This document shows positions 34,770 through 46,200 of a DNA stretch of 64,000 bases, piece after piece. Each line of letters begins with the position of its first letter. The stretch's first letter is position 1. The position numbers and the translations under genes are program-made. Source of the DNA: Cytidiella melzeri (lineage: Eukaryota; Basidiomycota; Agaricomycetes; Polyporales; Irpicaceae); NCBI GenBank assembly GCA_022592445.1, contig JABYQR010000081.1, positions 78,028 through 142,027 on the forward strand, read 5' to 3'. A model generated the notes under the pieces. That model did not search any database. It saw only the letters and a list, made by a program, of their open reading frames with translations, and was not told where the DNA came from.

Positions 34770-37359
34770 TCAAATACGGGATGGAGTGCTTGCTCTTGCG
34801 ACCGGGAAAATCTCGTGAGGCTGCGCCTTCTGTAGATGCTGCATCACGGCCTCAAATGTTTGGGTCATGTCGGGCTCTGCATGTTTGGTTGTGAGATGAC
34901 CAAGTGTGGGATTTCTTTTGAAGGTTAAATGGAGGTCACGGTAGATCTGTATCAACACACTGTCGTCGATGATGCGCTGTTCTGTGTAATTCACTCCCGT
35001 ACTGCCATACTTTGTCTATGAAATAGTTTAGTGCACTTTTCTTTGTGCTCGGGTCGCAAACTTACCTTTGTATATAGGTTGTTCAATTCAAGACACCAGT
35101 CCAGCACCCTGAAACACCCTGGCTTTCCAGATGGATTGATTAGAATGCTGTAGCGAACAGCCCTTCTAGATTTACAACACAGAGGAGTGTTAGTATCATC
35201 TCTGTTAACATCTATTGTGCCATCTTTTGACTTACCTCAAACCCGGTGGATAAACGAAGTGGACATTTGATAGGTATTTCATCATGTGTTTCACGTATTT
35301 ATGCTTGCCTGTGGCTTTGCAAATCCAGATCCATGGCATGAAGCAAGACTCCACACGGCCGACGTCTCCGTGGTTCATTGCAAATGCCAGCTCTTCATAG
35401 AGACAGAAGTACTCGTTGAGGAGCAATCCATTCTCGAATTGCTTATTGCAGACACTGGACGGCTTGCTTTGTAAGTCAAAAATTTGGCTCTCTTCTTTCC
35501 GAGTGGTGTAGTTCATTGCGAGATGGTTTGCTAATGCCTTCAGATAGTCTAGTGACAGTTTTGATGCTGCAAACAGCTTCAATGAGGTGTGGGTAGGCTC
35601 TTGCTTCTGTACCTCCACTCGCCAGCAGTCGAGCCAGAGACATATACCAGCATGTTGTATTATCTGATGCATCCTCTGGAACCCTAGCTTTGACGCAACA
35701 CTCCCGGTCTCTCGCGGATGCAAGACACTTACATCCTTCATCAGGCAAGTCTTGTCCTCCTGTACAGAGCGTGGCTAAATGAACACTTTCCACAGTGCAT
35801 CAACACAAGCCATCTTGAGATGGAAAAGGCCAAGCACAAAGACCGCGAACTGCAGTCAAAGCCATGGTGTTTCTTCAATTGCTCGCCTCTCGAGTAATGC
35901 GTCAATCTTTTCACCGGTCCCAAGATTGCCATAGAAAAGAACAACATGATTGGTCGCGTCAACAACTGCTTGGCTCCCACCAGAATCTGCACGCACCACA
36001 CGAGGATCTCCAACACCAACCTGGGCAAGGATATGAGTCATGGCACTGATATTCCCAGCAACTTGTGAGTTATTGTCTGTGGTTGTTCTCAATGGTATGA
36101 TTGGCATCTTTGTTAAAGGGATTTTCTTGATAGGCTCTGGCTCACCAATACTTGCGGCAAAACACCGGAACTCTTCGGGGCCATGGTGGCAAAGATCATG
36201 CAGGAATTTCCAAGCGTTGAAGCGATCTCTAGTAGTCATGTTGTTTTCATCCAGCTCTCGTGTGTGAGGATGGATGAGCATTAGGTCCTGAGAGGTTTGC
36301 TTTGGTGGAAGGAGATCTCGTAACACACGAACATTCAGCTGTGATTGTTCCCATAGATATTGAGAACAGCGTAAATCATTCGCGGTGATGCCATGCTGGA
36401 GTGGAAAGACCATGGATGTTGTGAAGTGTTTCAATGTCTCGCCTGGCTTCTCCACGGTTGGCACTGATGACTTGAACTTGATGTCTAGATTGTCGTACGC
36501 ATATGCTGCTGAAAGTGTTTGCCCAACTTCTTTTGCATCGGAAGTGATATGTACACCAAGGGAGTGCAGCAAGCGGTGGATTGCTGTTTGTGAGATAGAG
36601 ATACCCATGTGAGCCAGTGAGTTCACGAGATTCTGTGGTGCGTGTATGGCATGCAGGAATATACCACACATGCTCTGCAGCCAGTTGGCTTTCTGGCTGC
36701 GCCCTTGCATGAGAATGCTACTAATCAAAACCTTTTTCTTTACTCATAGTCAGCTATTCCAATCCGCCTTCAAATAGTGGAGAACATACACTGATGATTG
36801 TAGCACAATGTCTCCTCCGCGCAGCTGCTGTTGGTTGCTTTTGCTTTCTCGTAAATGTGACAGGCGCATCTCCAAGATTGTTTGCCATCTCCTCTTCATC
36901 ACTTTCATCTGACTCCAAATCCTCATCACCCTTTGTGCCTTTCTTGAGCCATGCATCCAACATCTCCCACAGGTTTGGTGCTGTCGAGCCCATCTCCTGT
37001 GCCATGTCTATGAGATCAAACTCCTGCAAATGATAAGGCTCGACACGTCCTGCCACAAAATGCCACCCTGTGCCCTCTGATGCCAGCTTGTCAATCTCCT
37101 CACAGATAATCCCCAATATCTTATCCCTGTTCCAGCTGTGCATGGCTGCGCAGGTCTCCTGATGCTGGGAGATGGCTGTAATAATGTCCTTCCATGCCAC
37201 ACAGATATTGCACACCAGGGGGTGGTATGAGGCCTCCTGTTGTAATGCATATAGGATCAATGAGGATATAGTGATCTGATGAGAGAGAAGTATGCCATGG
37301 ATTTCTTTGAAGATGGTATACATGGTGGTGGTTGCTCGACACAGATACTGTTGTTGCAA
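34770..37359 (-). pseudogene. DUF6589-domain protein of the inverted-repeat element, inactivated
   Basis: Read on the minus strand, recognisable DUF6589 blocks are YAYDNLDIKFKSSVPT, GETLKHFTTSMVFPLQHG, TRDRFNAWKFLHDLC, GNISAMTHILAQVGVGDP, VVLFYGNLGTGEKID, FHLKMAC, LWLDCWRVE and, near the end, LDWCLELNNLYTKV and LTTKHAEPDMTQT. Stop codons interrupt it at 35856-35858 (TGA after ETPWL) and 35775-35777 (TAG after KVFI), and the exon junction near 36728-36790 does not keep frame with normal splice sites. The start is unclear; an ATG is available at about 37323. DUF6589 is common in Agaricomycetes and has no proven function. Here its place inside a transposon, without any other candidate, makes it the likely transposase. 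Confidence 0.8.
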
Positions 37360-37396
37360 TCATATCTAATCATCTTTCTGTCTGGAATTTTACCGC

Positions 37397-37650
37397 GTCA
37401 CAATAATCAGAAATGCAAGTTATTTTTTGAGTTAACTTGAAAGTCTGCGTACGCCGGCCGCAGCACCAATCATTGTTTACACTTGTTAAGTGCTAGTCGT
37501 CGGAGGGAGGGAAGCAGAAATAAGGTTGGGAATAGCACATGTTGGATTGATCAATTTCTATATACAGTATTACACTAAACACAACTAAACACCCCTCAAG
37601 ACCCAGCATATCTCTGCTCTCCCGACCGACGGCAACTGGGTAGGAGTCTG
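37397..37650 (-). repeat. right terminal inverted repeat
   Basis: A 254-bp reverse complement of the left terminal repeat without the retroposon. Matching blocks include the AACTCAAAAAATAACT stretch, GTGTAAACAATGATTGG and the outer GCAGACTCCTACCCAGT, with only scattered differences. Confidence 0.87.
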
Positions 37651-37941
37651 CGCGACAAGGGGTATTTTCAACAACACGCTGAGTTCAGCAGGTGAATTTC
37701 ACTGCTGCTGTCATCTGCTATAGCTACGTACATATATATGTATAACTTATTGGTGAAAGTTTCTGTAAGGGGTATGTATGTAGATATAGCTGCATAGTTT
37801 TTTTGTATCCCACATGATCAAAGATTATAATTCTACTGTTGTTGTGGCTAGCATTTTGGCACTCAGACTCATTGTGGTAGTATGATGTATTGAGGCATCT
37901 CGAGGCCTACTGCAGTGTTTTCTATATCACAGAAACATGTA

Positions 37942-40900
37942 CTATTGGATAGGATAAATTTGAACTACATTACATGGTTTCTGAGCTGTCCCGCACTGCT
38001 TCATCAACATCTGAAGCATAGAAAGCACCATCAGACCCTCCACTCCGATCAACAATGACCCAAGTTTGTTTGCCTGTGCAGTCCGAGGAAGAATGAGGGC
38101 CTGGATCCTTCCAACGAGAGACTGTACACAGGTCATGTCAATCACCTGTAGAGGTGACATGCTGTCATACATGTCCACCTTCAACGGACCTAGAGTGTGA
38201 CTGTCTGCCTTGCTGGTGTGGACATCTGCAAGTACAAATTGTGTTCTCTCCTGCAGACCAATTCTTGGTGCCGGTGCAACAGTTACCACAAGGATGTGCA
38301 GCAGCTTGGCGTAGAAAGTCTTAGGCTGAGACCCAGCAGGAGCATGGCGATAACAAGCATTTTCATCCAGCAGAATATCATACTGTCAACAAAACAAAAG
38401 TTCAGCTCAGTACCCAATGCTATCATAATTATTCTTCAGACTTACTCGGACCCATGTGGCATCCCGTCTATCCTCTGTAGGAGAGACCATTGAAGAGGCC
38501 CACATTGTATCACCCCCAAGACAACGTACACGGCCGTAACCTTCAATTTGAATGTTCATAAACTCACGTCGTATAAATGTGAGGGGTAAGCCAAATCGAG
38601 TGGCAAAGTGCAGGTGGACCCTTTGAATAAGCTGCAGATCTGCAGCAGCACTGGAGGGTAGACGAGGTGGCAGAAGAACACAGGTAGGATCTACAGCCAG
38701 AAGAGGGTGTGTCAGTGCCAAAGCTCTAGTGAGCATACATGACTCACAATTTGGAGACTGGAACTGCCCTTGAACCTGTGCATTAGGTGAAGGCCTGAGC
38801 AACAACATCTGGTGGATGTTATATCGAATTCCTTGCTGCTTGAGGCATGCATCGGAAAGAACAGTTAGCGCAAGGTTGGTGAAAGGATGGTGCCAACTTT
38901 GAATGGAGCGTTGCAGAATACCACAGTACCGTTCCATGGGGAAAGCCCAGTATGCCCATACAGGTCCCATAGCCTCAATGCTGTCAGCAATATGAAGAAG
39001 GGCATGAATGGTGAGTACGCAGGTTGAGAGGTGTGAGGGAGAGTATTGATAGTAGAATCTGCCATGAAAATATGACTTGATTCAGAGGGGTTTCCTGCTA
39101 AAAAGACAATCAGCTTACCTCTCGTACATTTCCACCCATGTGATGAATCCCTCTCGGATGTTATGGATGTTCTCAGGCAAGAGCTCAAAGGAGATACAGA
39201 GATTGAGAAGTGCAACAAGCTGGAGGAAGTGGTTGTAGTACTTGGCATTTTTGAATTTGCAGTCAAGTCAGCCCAAGGTACAGTGTCCAAAATGACCACA
39301 TGTCTGCTGTCAGATAAGAACAATTGTCCTTAACATTGGGAACACGAGGCCCATATGCAGAAGGAATGGTTGAGCCTGACTCAGCAGTAGCCTTGCCAAT
39401 TGCATCCCATACTGTCCTATCCAGCTGATACTCTTCTGTATCTTCATCTAGCCCTTTAAACTCACCCGTCCACAATAGTATCAGATTTGGAATGAGGTTC
39501 TCATAGATGGGATGCATGAAGTTGTATGGAAAAGATGCTGGGAAGGATAGCGAGCAGAGGGAGCTGAGAATAGAAACTCCTTCGATGCCATATTCTTTGG
39601 AAAGCCTTTTCTCTGCCGCTTGTGTGGGACTACCCTGTGCTTTGTGTGCCTGACAAAGAAATTTGGTGTGTGTCCGCAGCGGTAACTCCCTCGGATTGTA
39701 GCGTGCAGGTTGCCAATTGCCGTTCAAAACTGCAGGATGCTGTTATCGGTCCAATGGGCAATAGTACACTGTTGACAAGCTGTTTGGTACTCCTACACCC
39801 AGGATCTTGCACATACGGCATTGTGAGTAGCCGTTGTAACCCTTAATATTCATCACCATTGAGACTGCAGGTATGTCCCCTCCACCAAGAATGAGATAGA
39901 CATGTAGTGCAAACAAAGCTCGGGTCTGCGCATCCATTGTAGGGAGCCCAACCATCAGTGACAAGATTTCTTCAATCATAGGCCACATGAAGGAGTCAGG
40001 GTTGTGAGGCTTCTTGGGCCCTGGAATAACTCCCACGCAGATAAGGTTCTCTTTGCAAAAGTGCTCTTCTGGCGGTATGTCGTAGTTGATGAGAAGCAAT
40101 GGCCAGCAGGTCTGCTTGCTTTGTTTGAAAGGTGCAAACCCATCTGTAAGAAAACCAAGGGCTACATCATTGTTTCCAGAGAAGTAGTGGAAGGGATCAG
40201 TCTTGCCACCAATCTCAACCTTGGTGTCACAAAGAGCGCAGTAGTGCTGGCCATCAAAGATGTCGTTGATCTTGCTTGGGCAGTAACATACTCCAGGACA
40301 GCCCAGGCCGCTGAGTTGGTGATATCGGGAGCAGTCGGGTAAAGGGGGATTGTGGCGTGGTGGTAAAGGCTGGAAATTTGTACGGTATTGCAGCTTCTCA
40401 GCAAACTTCTGGTCTTTGTACATTGCTGTCAGACGCGGTGCCACAGGAATGTAAGTGAAGAGCTTTCAAGGACGACCAGATGAATTAAAACGGGGTTCAT
40501 TGCAATAAGGACATGTTTGACAGTCCATGTGTGGGCCAACAAAGCAGCAACATGAGTTGATACAGCAGTGGAGTGGTTTGGGATCCAATCCTGAGAGGAA
40601 CCCTGCCCGCGATGTGATCTTGTCCTCAGAAACGCATACAGCTGGTGTGCCGTCATCTTCAGCAAAGGCAAAGGGAAGCATGGAGAATGTCTCGCGTGTC
40701 ATTTTGGTTTGCGTCTTCAGGGCAAACAAGTGCAAAATGCGCTTATCCTGAGGACTGAGTATATTCAAGTTGTCTGTTTGCATAGACTGTCAGTACATCA
40801 TGTCCACTTTGTGGAATTAAAACTCACATGCGTCAAGCAGCTCCCATTCAAAGGTCTCGGTAAGTTGTTGATAGACGTAGAGGCCATCCTCATCTGGCTC

Positions 40901-41504
40901 TGAGCTGTCCAAATTGGGCTTGAGACATTGGTCATCAACTTCCATATGCGGAATGTCAATATTCAGACCCATCCTATCATTCAAGGCGCCCTTCTCCTCA
41001 CTCTCTCCATCATCATCTTCCTCTTCATGTACACCCGTGGTGGAACACTATCTCGAATGTTGTGCTCTTGACCGGAGAGCTCGGATTGCACTGGCCAAGA
41101 CCTCCACTGTGATGTCCAAAGAAGTATCGATGTCCATTGGCGCTCCAGAAATCTGTGGTTCTGATCAAAACAAGTAAGTCTTTTGAGCACACCTCAATTT
41201 ATACCAGAAGCTTGAGCTTACCTTCAGACTCAGATTCCAGGCCCTCAACCATGCTAGAAGACCCTGAGGCCTCCTCAGTAAAAACAACATTGTTGGTGAT
41301 GCCATTGTCATTGACGGAGAGTATGTGCTCCTCCTCAAAAGCTGGCAGAGAAGCAACAGCAGAGACTTGCAGCTGATAGCTGTGTGCTCCAGCTTTTACA
41401 CTTGGGTTGCCACGAAGAAGCTTCACATGACTTCGCTTCATGTTTGGCGAGACCAGTTTGTGACAGCAAGGACAGAGTACAGTTTTTTTCCTCTGATTGT
41501 TCAT
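37942..41504 (-). pseudogene. Tnp2-type (CACTA-like, Transposase_21) transposase, inactivated
   Basis: Read on the minus strand. The N-terminus has a zinc-finger-like CPCCHKLVSPNMKRSH. The core (40444-39743) has LTDGFAPFKQSKQTCWPLLL, NLICVGVIPGPKKPHNPDSF, GDIPAVSMVMNIKGYNGYSQ and CRMCKI, all typical of basidiomycete Tnp2 transposases. Then follow YGPRVPNVKDN and, at 38970-38407, a DUF4218-like region (MGPVWAYWAFPMERYCGILQ). The coding continues to a stop at 37942. Lesions: in-frame TAG at 41048-41050, TGA at 40466-40468 (in SSGRP.KLFTYIPV), TAA at 39743-39745 and a frame slip near 39265. The element's terminal repeats were not found. The duplication-flanked element at 31288-37659 lies directly beside it. 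Confidence 0.82.
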
Positions 41505-42139
41505 TGAGATGTTGGATGCACACTAGTGATATTGGAGTGAGGAGCGGGCACAGACAAGGCGAGGTAAACCACTTGATCAATTGTGAGAGAAGACAGGTCT
41601 AAGCTTCTAGATTAGGTTCCTGATCAACTGTATAGTTTGGGAAACTCCACATAGCATGAGTCGCACTGGCGAGGTGCTCACCCATGGCCACATTGGGAAA
41701 ATAATGAAAAAGTGACATTTTACCTACCAATGTAAAGTCTGACTTGCAAGATAATGTTTGAAGGATTAAATATAAGTTTACAAATATTTATCTTGCACCT
41801 GACGATTGCGAGTTAATAATGCCCCATGCTCAAAATCACATTGCATTATAGCGCAATGTCATATGCCCGCCTGTAGATTACATTGCAAGGTCATCTCGCC
41901 GTACGTTTACATTGCAGTATCATTACATGTCACATTCTCACCAATCACTTATAATGGTAGATTTAACACTGATGCTGATATTGCCGTTTTTTGCTCTTGA
42001 GGCGGTAGCTATTACATATAACACAGCAATAACAATGTAATGAATAGCGTTGAGGACATAGAGTACATTTTCTGATTACTGAGATTTTAATGCATGTTCT
42101 CCTCTTTTGCGAACGGGGTGAGTAGGGAGAGAAACATAC
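41505..42139. other. AT-rich DNA with CATTGCA-type short repeats; no gene
   Basis: Nothing coding was recognised. The stretch 41815-41930 repeats short ACATTGCA and GCAATGT words. It may hold the undetected end of the Tnp2 element. Confidence 0.4.
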
Positions 42140-43075
42140 AGAAGAAGAGGTAGGTGACGTTTGTTTGGTCCAGTATGCAAAGATTTTGGGTGCCTGGCCT
42201 CTGAGACCTAGACCGTAGAGAACACGGGATGCAGCAAACAGGAAAGAGTTGCCGGCGGAGAATGCAGAGGTGAAGACGCAGGCATTGATGATGTGTGGGA
42301 GGACTTTGTTACCGGTGCGTTGCATGACAATGACGTACGGTGGTTCTGTAGCGGTGCCGGAGCCATTGAGTAGAGTGGGGTTGTTGTAGGGGACAAGCAT
42401 GCCGGTGATGAGGATGCAAAGAATCTGCCCGTGGGGGGTGAGTACAAGGGTAGGGAAGGGAGAGGGAGAGGGCTTACGTAGAAGATAACGATACGCCAGA
42501 AGACACGGCAAATGGCCTTGGCAATGTTGCGCCAGGGGCTCTCTGTTTCAGAGGCAGCGCTGGGTCAGCGAGGTGAGTCGTTGAAAACACATATATACAT
42601 GGAGGATAGCAAACATGTACATGGCGGTGAGCTCCATGCCCTGGAAGGAGAAATCAGCCTGAACAAAAACGGTGAGGATGCCAAGGAAATGATCGACACC
42701 AATGTGATTGGGCTCGAGACCTGCGCCAGCAACGGCGCCGGGGTTCTTCCAGTAGCGGAACCCGCGACGGTCGTGGTTAGGTCCTCCGCCGATGTCAATG
42801 ACGAGGCCGGTCAAGATGAGGCCAATAAAAAATACTCACCCAAGCGCAAAACCAAGGGCAGGGTCTACCCAACGGGCAGCAAAATGAGGAAAGGTGCCGG
42901 ATATGGGGGCGTGAGAGGTCATTTCGCTGATGGCGCAAAGGGCGGAGTAGGCGACAGAGCCAACTACGGCGTAAGAAATGAGGGCTCCGAGAGGACCTGC
43001 GCCAGACAACGCAAACTCGTGGGCATCGAAGTGGTAACGATTGTCCGCTTTGGCGATGTAGACGTCAGGGCGGGA
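42140..43075 (-). pseudogene. fragment of an amino-acid permease (fungal YAT family) with internal deletion
   Basis: Minus-strand pieces read as consecutive parts of a fungal amino-acid permease: AGPLGALISYAVVGSVAYS, SHAPISGTFPHFAARWVDP, then GGGPNHDRRGFRYWKNPGA, FSFQGMEL, ILCILITGMLVPYNNPTLLN and FTSAFSAGNSFLFAASRVLY. After GFALG (about 42840) a donor-like GTGAGT is joined directly to the segment GLILTGLVIDIGGG, so the usual WNYWY region of about 70 residues is missing. The first spans are absent upstream, and the C-terminal third is lost after TKQT (about 42150). A working permease has about 12 spans over some 550 residues. The gene lies among transposons, which may have caused the loss. 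Confidence 0.78.
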
Positions 43076-43091
43076 AGAGCGTTGTTTTGAG

Positions 43092-43735
43092 TCAGCAATG
43101 TAATACTAGGACAGAAGTGACGCATATACTCACTTGTAAGGCCCTAGTAGCTCTCCTGGGGTCTAGTTGCAAGCTCTCAGTCCTAGCAGGTCGTGGAACC
43201 CGTTGTCGTCGGGTCTGTTGCCCGGATTCAAGTGCGGCTATCTCTGCTTGCATGGACTCTTGCAGTGCGGCCTCCTGCTGCTGCATGACTTGTGCCAAGT
43301 ACGCCTGCTTACGCGTGCGGCTTGCTGCTATCATGTCTAGGTCTGGCAGCGGCGGCGTTGGTGGTTGCGGGAAGGGGGGGATCACAGGATGAAAGTCATC
43401 ATTGTCGTTGTTGTCATCCTCAATCATTTCAACATCTTGTGCTGTTGGCCAGCGCAGAGGAGGTAAGCTGGTGCGGTGTTGTGCGGTTGCAAAAGGTGTA
43501 GGTGTTTGAGGTGGGATAGGGAGAGTGGAGAATCTTGTCGAGCCAGAAGACAGGAGTGGGTGGATGAATGGCTGTGGTATCGAGGGTAGATTGTTGTACG
43601 TGTTTTAGACGAGGAGGAGAAGGAAGAAGGGTGGTTGTTGTGAAATGAGTTAAGCAGTAAGGAGCAGTGATGTGAGTTGTTGTTGAGGTTGTTGTCATTG
43701 TTGTTGAATGTGGTGGTGGTGGCGGTAGTCATGCT
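43092..43735 (-). CDS. uncharacterised low-complexity ORF pair (weak)
   Basis: Two minus-strand frames could form one product: an Asn/His/Ser-rich start (from 43732) and a frame from 43427 with an acidic, proline-rich beginning and a Gln/Glu/Arg helix (MQQQEAALQESMQAEIAAL). The join between them is uncertain. It resembles the variable N-termini of some fungal transposases but has no catalytic domain. It could equally be chance reading of repetitive DNA. Confidence 0.25.
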
Positions 43736-43982
43736 TGTTCGTGATCATTGCACGCAGTTGTAGTTTACTTTTGGGCACCCAAACGGAACTGGGCGCTTTG
43801 GACACGTTGACAAGTCGGTTGGGCATTCTATGAACAGAGAAAGGTATGTTTTCTGTGTAACGTTCTAATGGTTTAAAAGCTTTACATTGAGTGACGGGAC
43901 TCAGCAACACTTTATAATACATTACATTGCTCACGGCTCCCCTTTGCAACGTAAACACCTTCCTTATATCATCTGATACATA

Positions 43983-44547
43983 CAGTTGAACCCCTCTTAA
44001 CCGATACCCCTCAAACCCCATAACCCCTCAAAACCCGTACGTTGTAAGCTCAACCAACTTGGTTTGCAGAGAAATCGAGCTAAAAACCCATAAACCCCTC
44101 ATACTTCATAATCCATACCTTTTTGAAAGCAAAAACCCATACTTATATGGCACAATTTTGGGCTGAATATCCCAGATATGGTAGGTTTCCTCTTAAATAA
44201 GACATGATAGGTGATGTTACGTGCTGTTGGGAACAAAATCAGCTCATAATGTGGTGTTATTGTCAATAATACTTGTATTGCGAGGGGGCCCATTGAATAA
44301 CCTCGACATGACCGAGGCATAGCCCAACTCCTGTGTGCTCAACTTTACTATAGTAGAGCACTACCCATAACAATCTGTTTATGGTATCAACAAATTGTGA
44401 ATTTGGTAGTTTATAACACAATTCCACAGTTATATTCGACAAAGCCCTGGGCGCTCAATTAAGCTCCACCTCTTGTTTCCCATAACCTCTGATAACCCAT
44501 ACCTTTCTGCGTATCCCGAGGGGTATGGGTTAAGAGGGGTTCAACTG
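43983..44547. mobile_element. 565-bp MITE, Tc1/mariner-pogo type
   Basis: The ends are CAGTTGAACCCCTCTTAACC and its reverse complement; about 29 of the first 30 bases pair. Each side is bordered by TA (43981-43982 and 44548-44549), the target duplication of the Tc1/mariner superfamily. CAGTTGAAC ends are common in pogo-like elements. The inside is non-coding and has more copies of CCCATACC-type words. It must depend on a transposase encoded elsewhere. Confidence 0.85.
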
Positions 44548-44549
44548 TA

Positions 44550-45015
44550 GTTCAAATGAATTGCTGTGGATTACAGAGATAGATGGTGATATTGGTATCC
44601 AAAGGCTATTAGGTTCAGCAAATTATTCAATCTATGTCATCAGGCAAAATGGAGACAAAATGTTCTATTCTTAAGAACAGAAAACTGACAGTTAGTTTGG
44701 CAGAAAAGGTACATCAGAACAGGTCACTTTTGTGAGGCAAACAATGTAAATTCTTTCCAGAAGGTGTATATCCGAGAAAATATGTATTCTTTTTCAGTGC
44801 CTTTTTCGACAGCATAAATGTTGGTTATTACGCAGAGTATGAATACTTAGTGGTAGACGCGCGTTCAAACCATCGGGATCTTTTCCTTTTCAGGACGCAC
44901 AGCAATTCCCGTGCCGACGTTCCCCCTCATCGTCAGGAGTTCTGCCAAACTATACTGTAATTCTCGACTTGAACGTTCTACTGGTCTGCTCAACAGGCAA
45001 GGCTGCACATAACGC
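44550..45015. other. intergenic; tafazzin upstream region
   Basis: No gene seen. The minus-strand ORF at 44865-45068 overlaps the tafazzin start and has no support. Confidence 0.4.
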
Positions 45016-46200
45016 ATGTCCTCGGCTTTGTCGCGCATGACAGTTGGTGCTATTGGGTTGACCTGCAAGACATTCCTAAACCTCGGTTATTGCTCTTCAG
45101 TGAAGGTTGACGGTTTAGCGAATCTGCAGCGTGCTTTGCAGGACGCAGAGAGGGACTCTGGAAGAGGTGTCATTACCAGTAAGCTTCATTGCACGTCTGC
45201 ATTTCCGTACTCACCACCGTCAAAGTGAGCAATCATATCTCAACGTGAGCCCTTCCTCTATGCTGTGCTCTGGCTTGGTTGACGAAGCAGGAAACACATC
45301 AGCCTAGATGACCCTCTATCCTGGGGCGTTCTACCTACCAGCTGGTACCTCAGCTCTCGCATGACTCGATGGACACTTGGCGCGTCAGACATCATGTTTA
45401 CCAACCCGTAAGGCCTCATTCACTCGCTCAGCTTCAATCGACTTTTGAACGATGCGCCATGTTAGACAGTGCATTTTCCGCCTTCTTTAGGAACGGTCAA
45501 GTTCTTGAGACCTTTCGGGGGAACGGCGTCTTTCAGCCAGCCATCGACGCAGCAATATCGAAGCTGAACAATGGCGCATGGATACACCTCTTCGGCGAGG
45601 GAAAAGTGAATCAGCCAGGGCTTGAACCTGGCCAACCTCTACTGCTAAGATTCAAGTGGGGCGTGTATGTGTTCAATATTGTCATCTAACTACAGCTCCT
45701 TAACTGAGCCGTTTGAACAGCGGTAGAATCTTGATGGAGGCGCAACGCCCACCTATCATCATACCCATGTGGCTCACAGGTGTGTGGGTAGACGTGTCTT
45801 GGCTTGAGGCATCTGTCAATGTAATTTTTCAGGTTTCGACAGATTGATGCCCGAAGGGCGGTCGTTTCCGTACAAGTACCTCCCCAGACGAGGTGTCGCA
45901 TTAAGCGTCACATACGGAGAACCTGTGAAGGAGGCAGACATAAGGACTGCGTTAGAGTCTAGGGCATCGATGAAGGAGCATGAGGACGTGCTGCCACTAT
46001 CAAGTAGAAGGATAACTGACGAGCAGCATAGCAGCACTCGCACCAATGCAGGCTGGCTAGGCCGGACGTCGGCTGGTCTGAGGGAGCATCCAGATGGTCA
46101 CGAGCTTGGTGCTCGGGAGACTGCTCGTATACGCAGTGCCGTGACCGCTGTGCTGCATCGTGAGGTTGAGGCGTTAGGACGGCGGGTTCTCAAGGCTTGA
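45016..46200 (+). CDS. TAZ1: tafazzin, cardiolipin-remodelling acyltransferase
   Basis: Exons 45016-45178, 45226-45244, 45303-45407, 45470-45664, 45721-45779 and 45833-46200 give 302 residues. Tafazzin is a mitochondrial phospholipid-lysophospholipid transacylase that remodels cardiolipin. The catalytic HX4D motif is His58-I-S-T-L-Asp63, formed across two splice junctions. Other family blocks are LGASDIMFTNP, FFRNGQVLETFRGNG, WIHLFGEGKVNQP, FKWGVGR, PPIIIPMWLTGFD and the segment MPEGRSFPYKYLPRRG. The start codon gives a short but ordinary N-terminus; an upstream exon cannot be excluded. In exon 4 the stretch PGLEPGQPLLL lies where relatives usually have a longer segment, and its DNA resembles a tRNA T-arm on the opposite strand. 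Confidence 0.9.

Larger units (their letters stand above)
31288..37659. mobile_element. 6.35-kb inverted-repeat transposon with RecQ-like helicase and DUF6589 genes, flanked by 9-bp duplication
   Basis: The element spans 31297-37650. It starts CAGACTCCTACCC and ends in the reverse complement GGGTAGGAGTCTG, and both sides carry the identical 9 bases CGCGACAAG (31288-31296 and 37651-37659). The terminal inverted repeats are about 254 bp. Two genes point inward from the repeats and converge, their stop codons about 10 bp apart. A 9-bp duplication with long inverted repeats resembles Mutator-type elements, but the gene content (a RecQ-like helicase plus DUF6589) is not that of any superfamily I can name with certainty. 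Both genes are inactivated, so this is a dead copy. Confidence 0.85.

Noticed and set aside
31297..37650. classification of the RecQ-DUF6589 element as a Helitron because of its helicase
   Set aside because: It has long terminal inverted repeats and a 9-bp target duplication, both absent in Helitrons, and no Rep/HUH domain was seen.
45600..45660. possible complete tRNA gene on the minus strand
   Set aside because: Only the T-arm and B-box are present; the 5' acceptor strand and the D- and anticodon arms could not be found.
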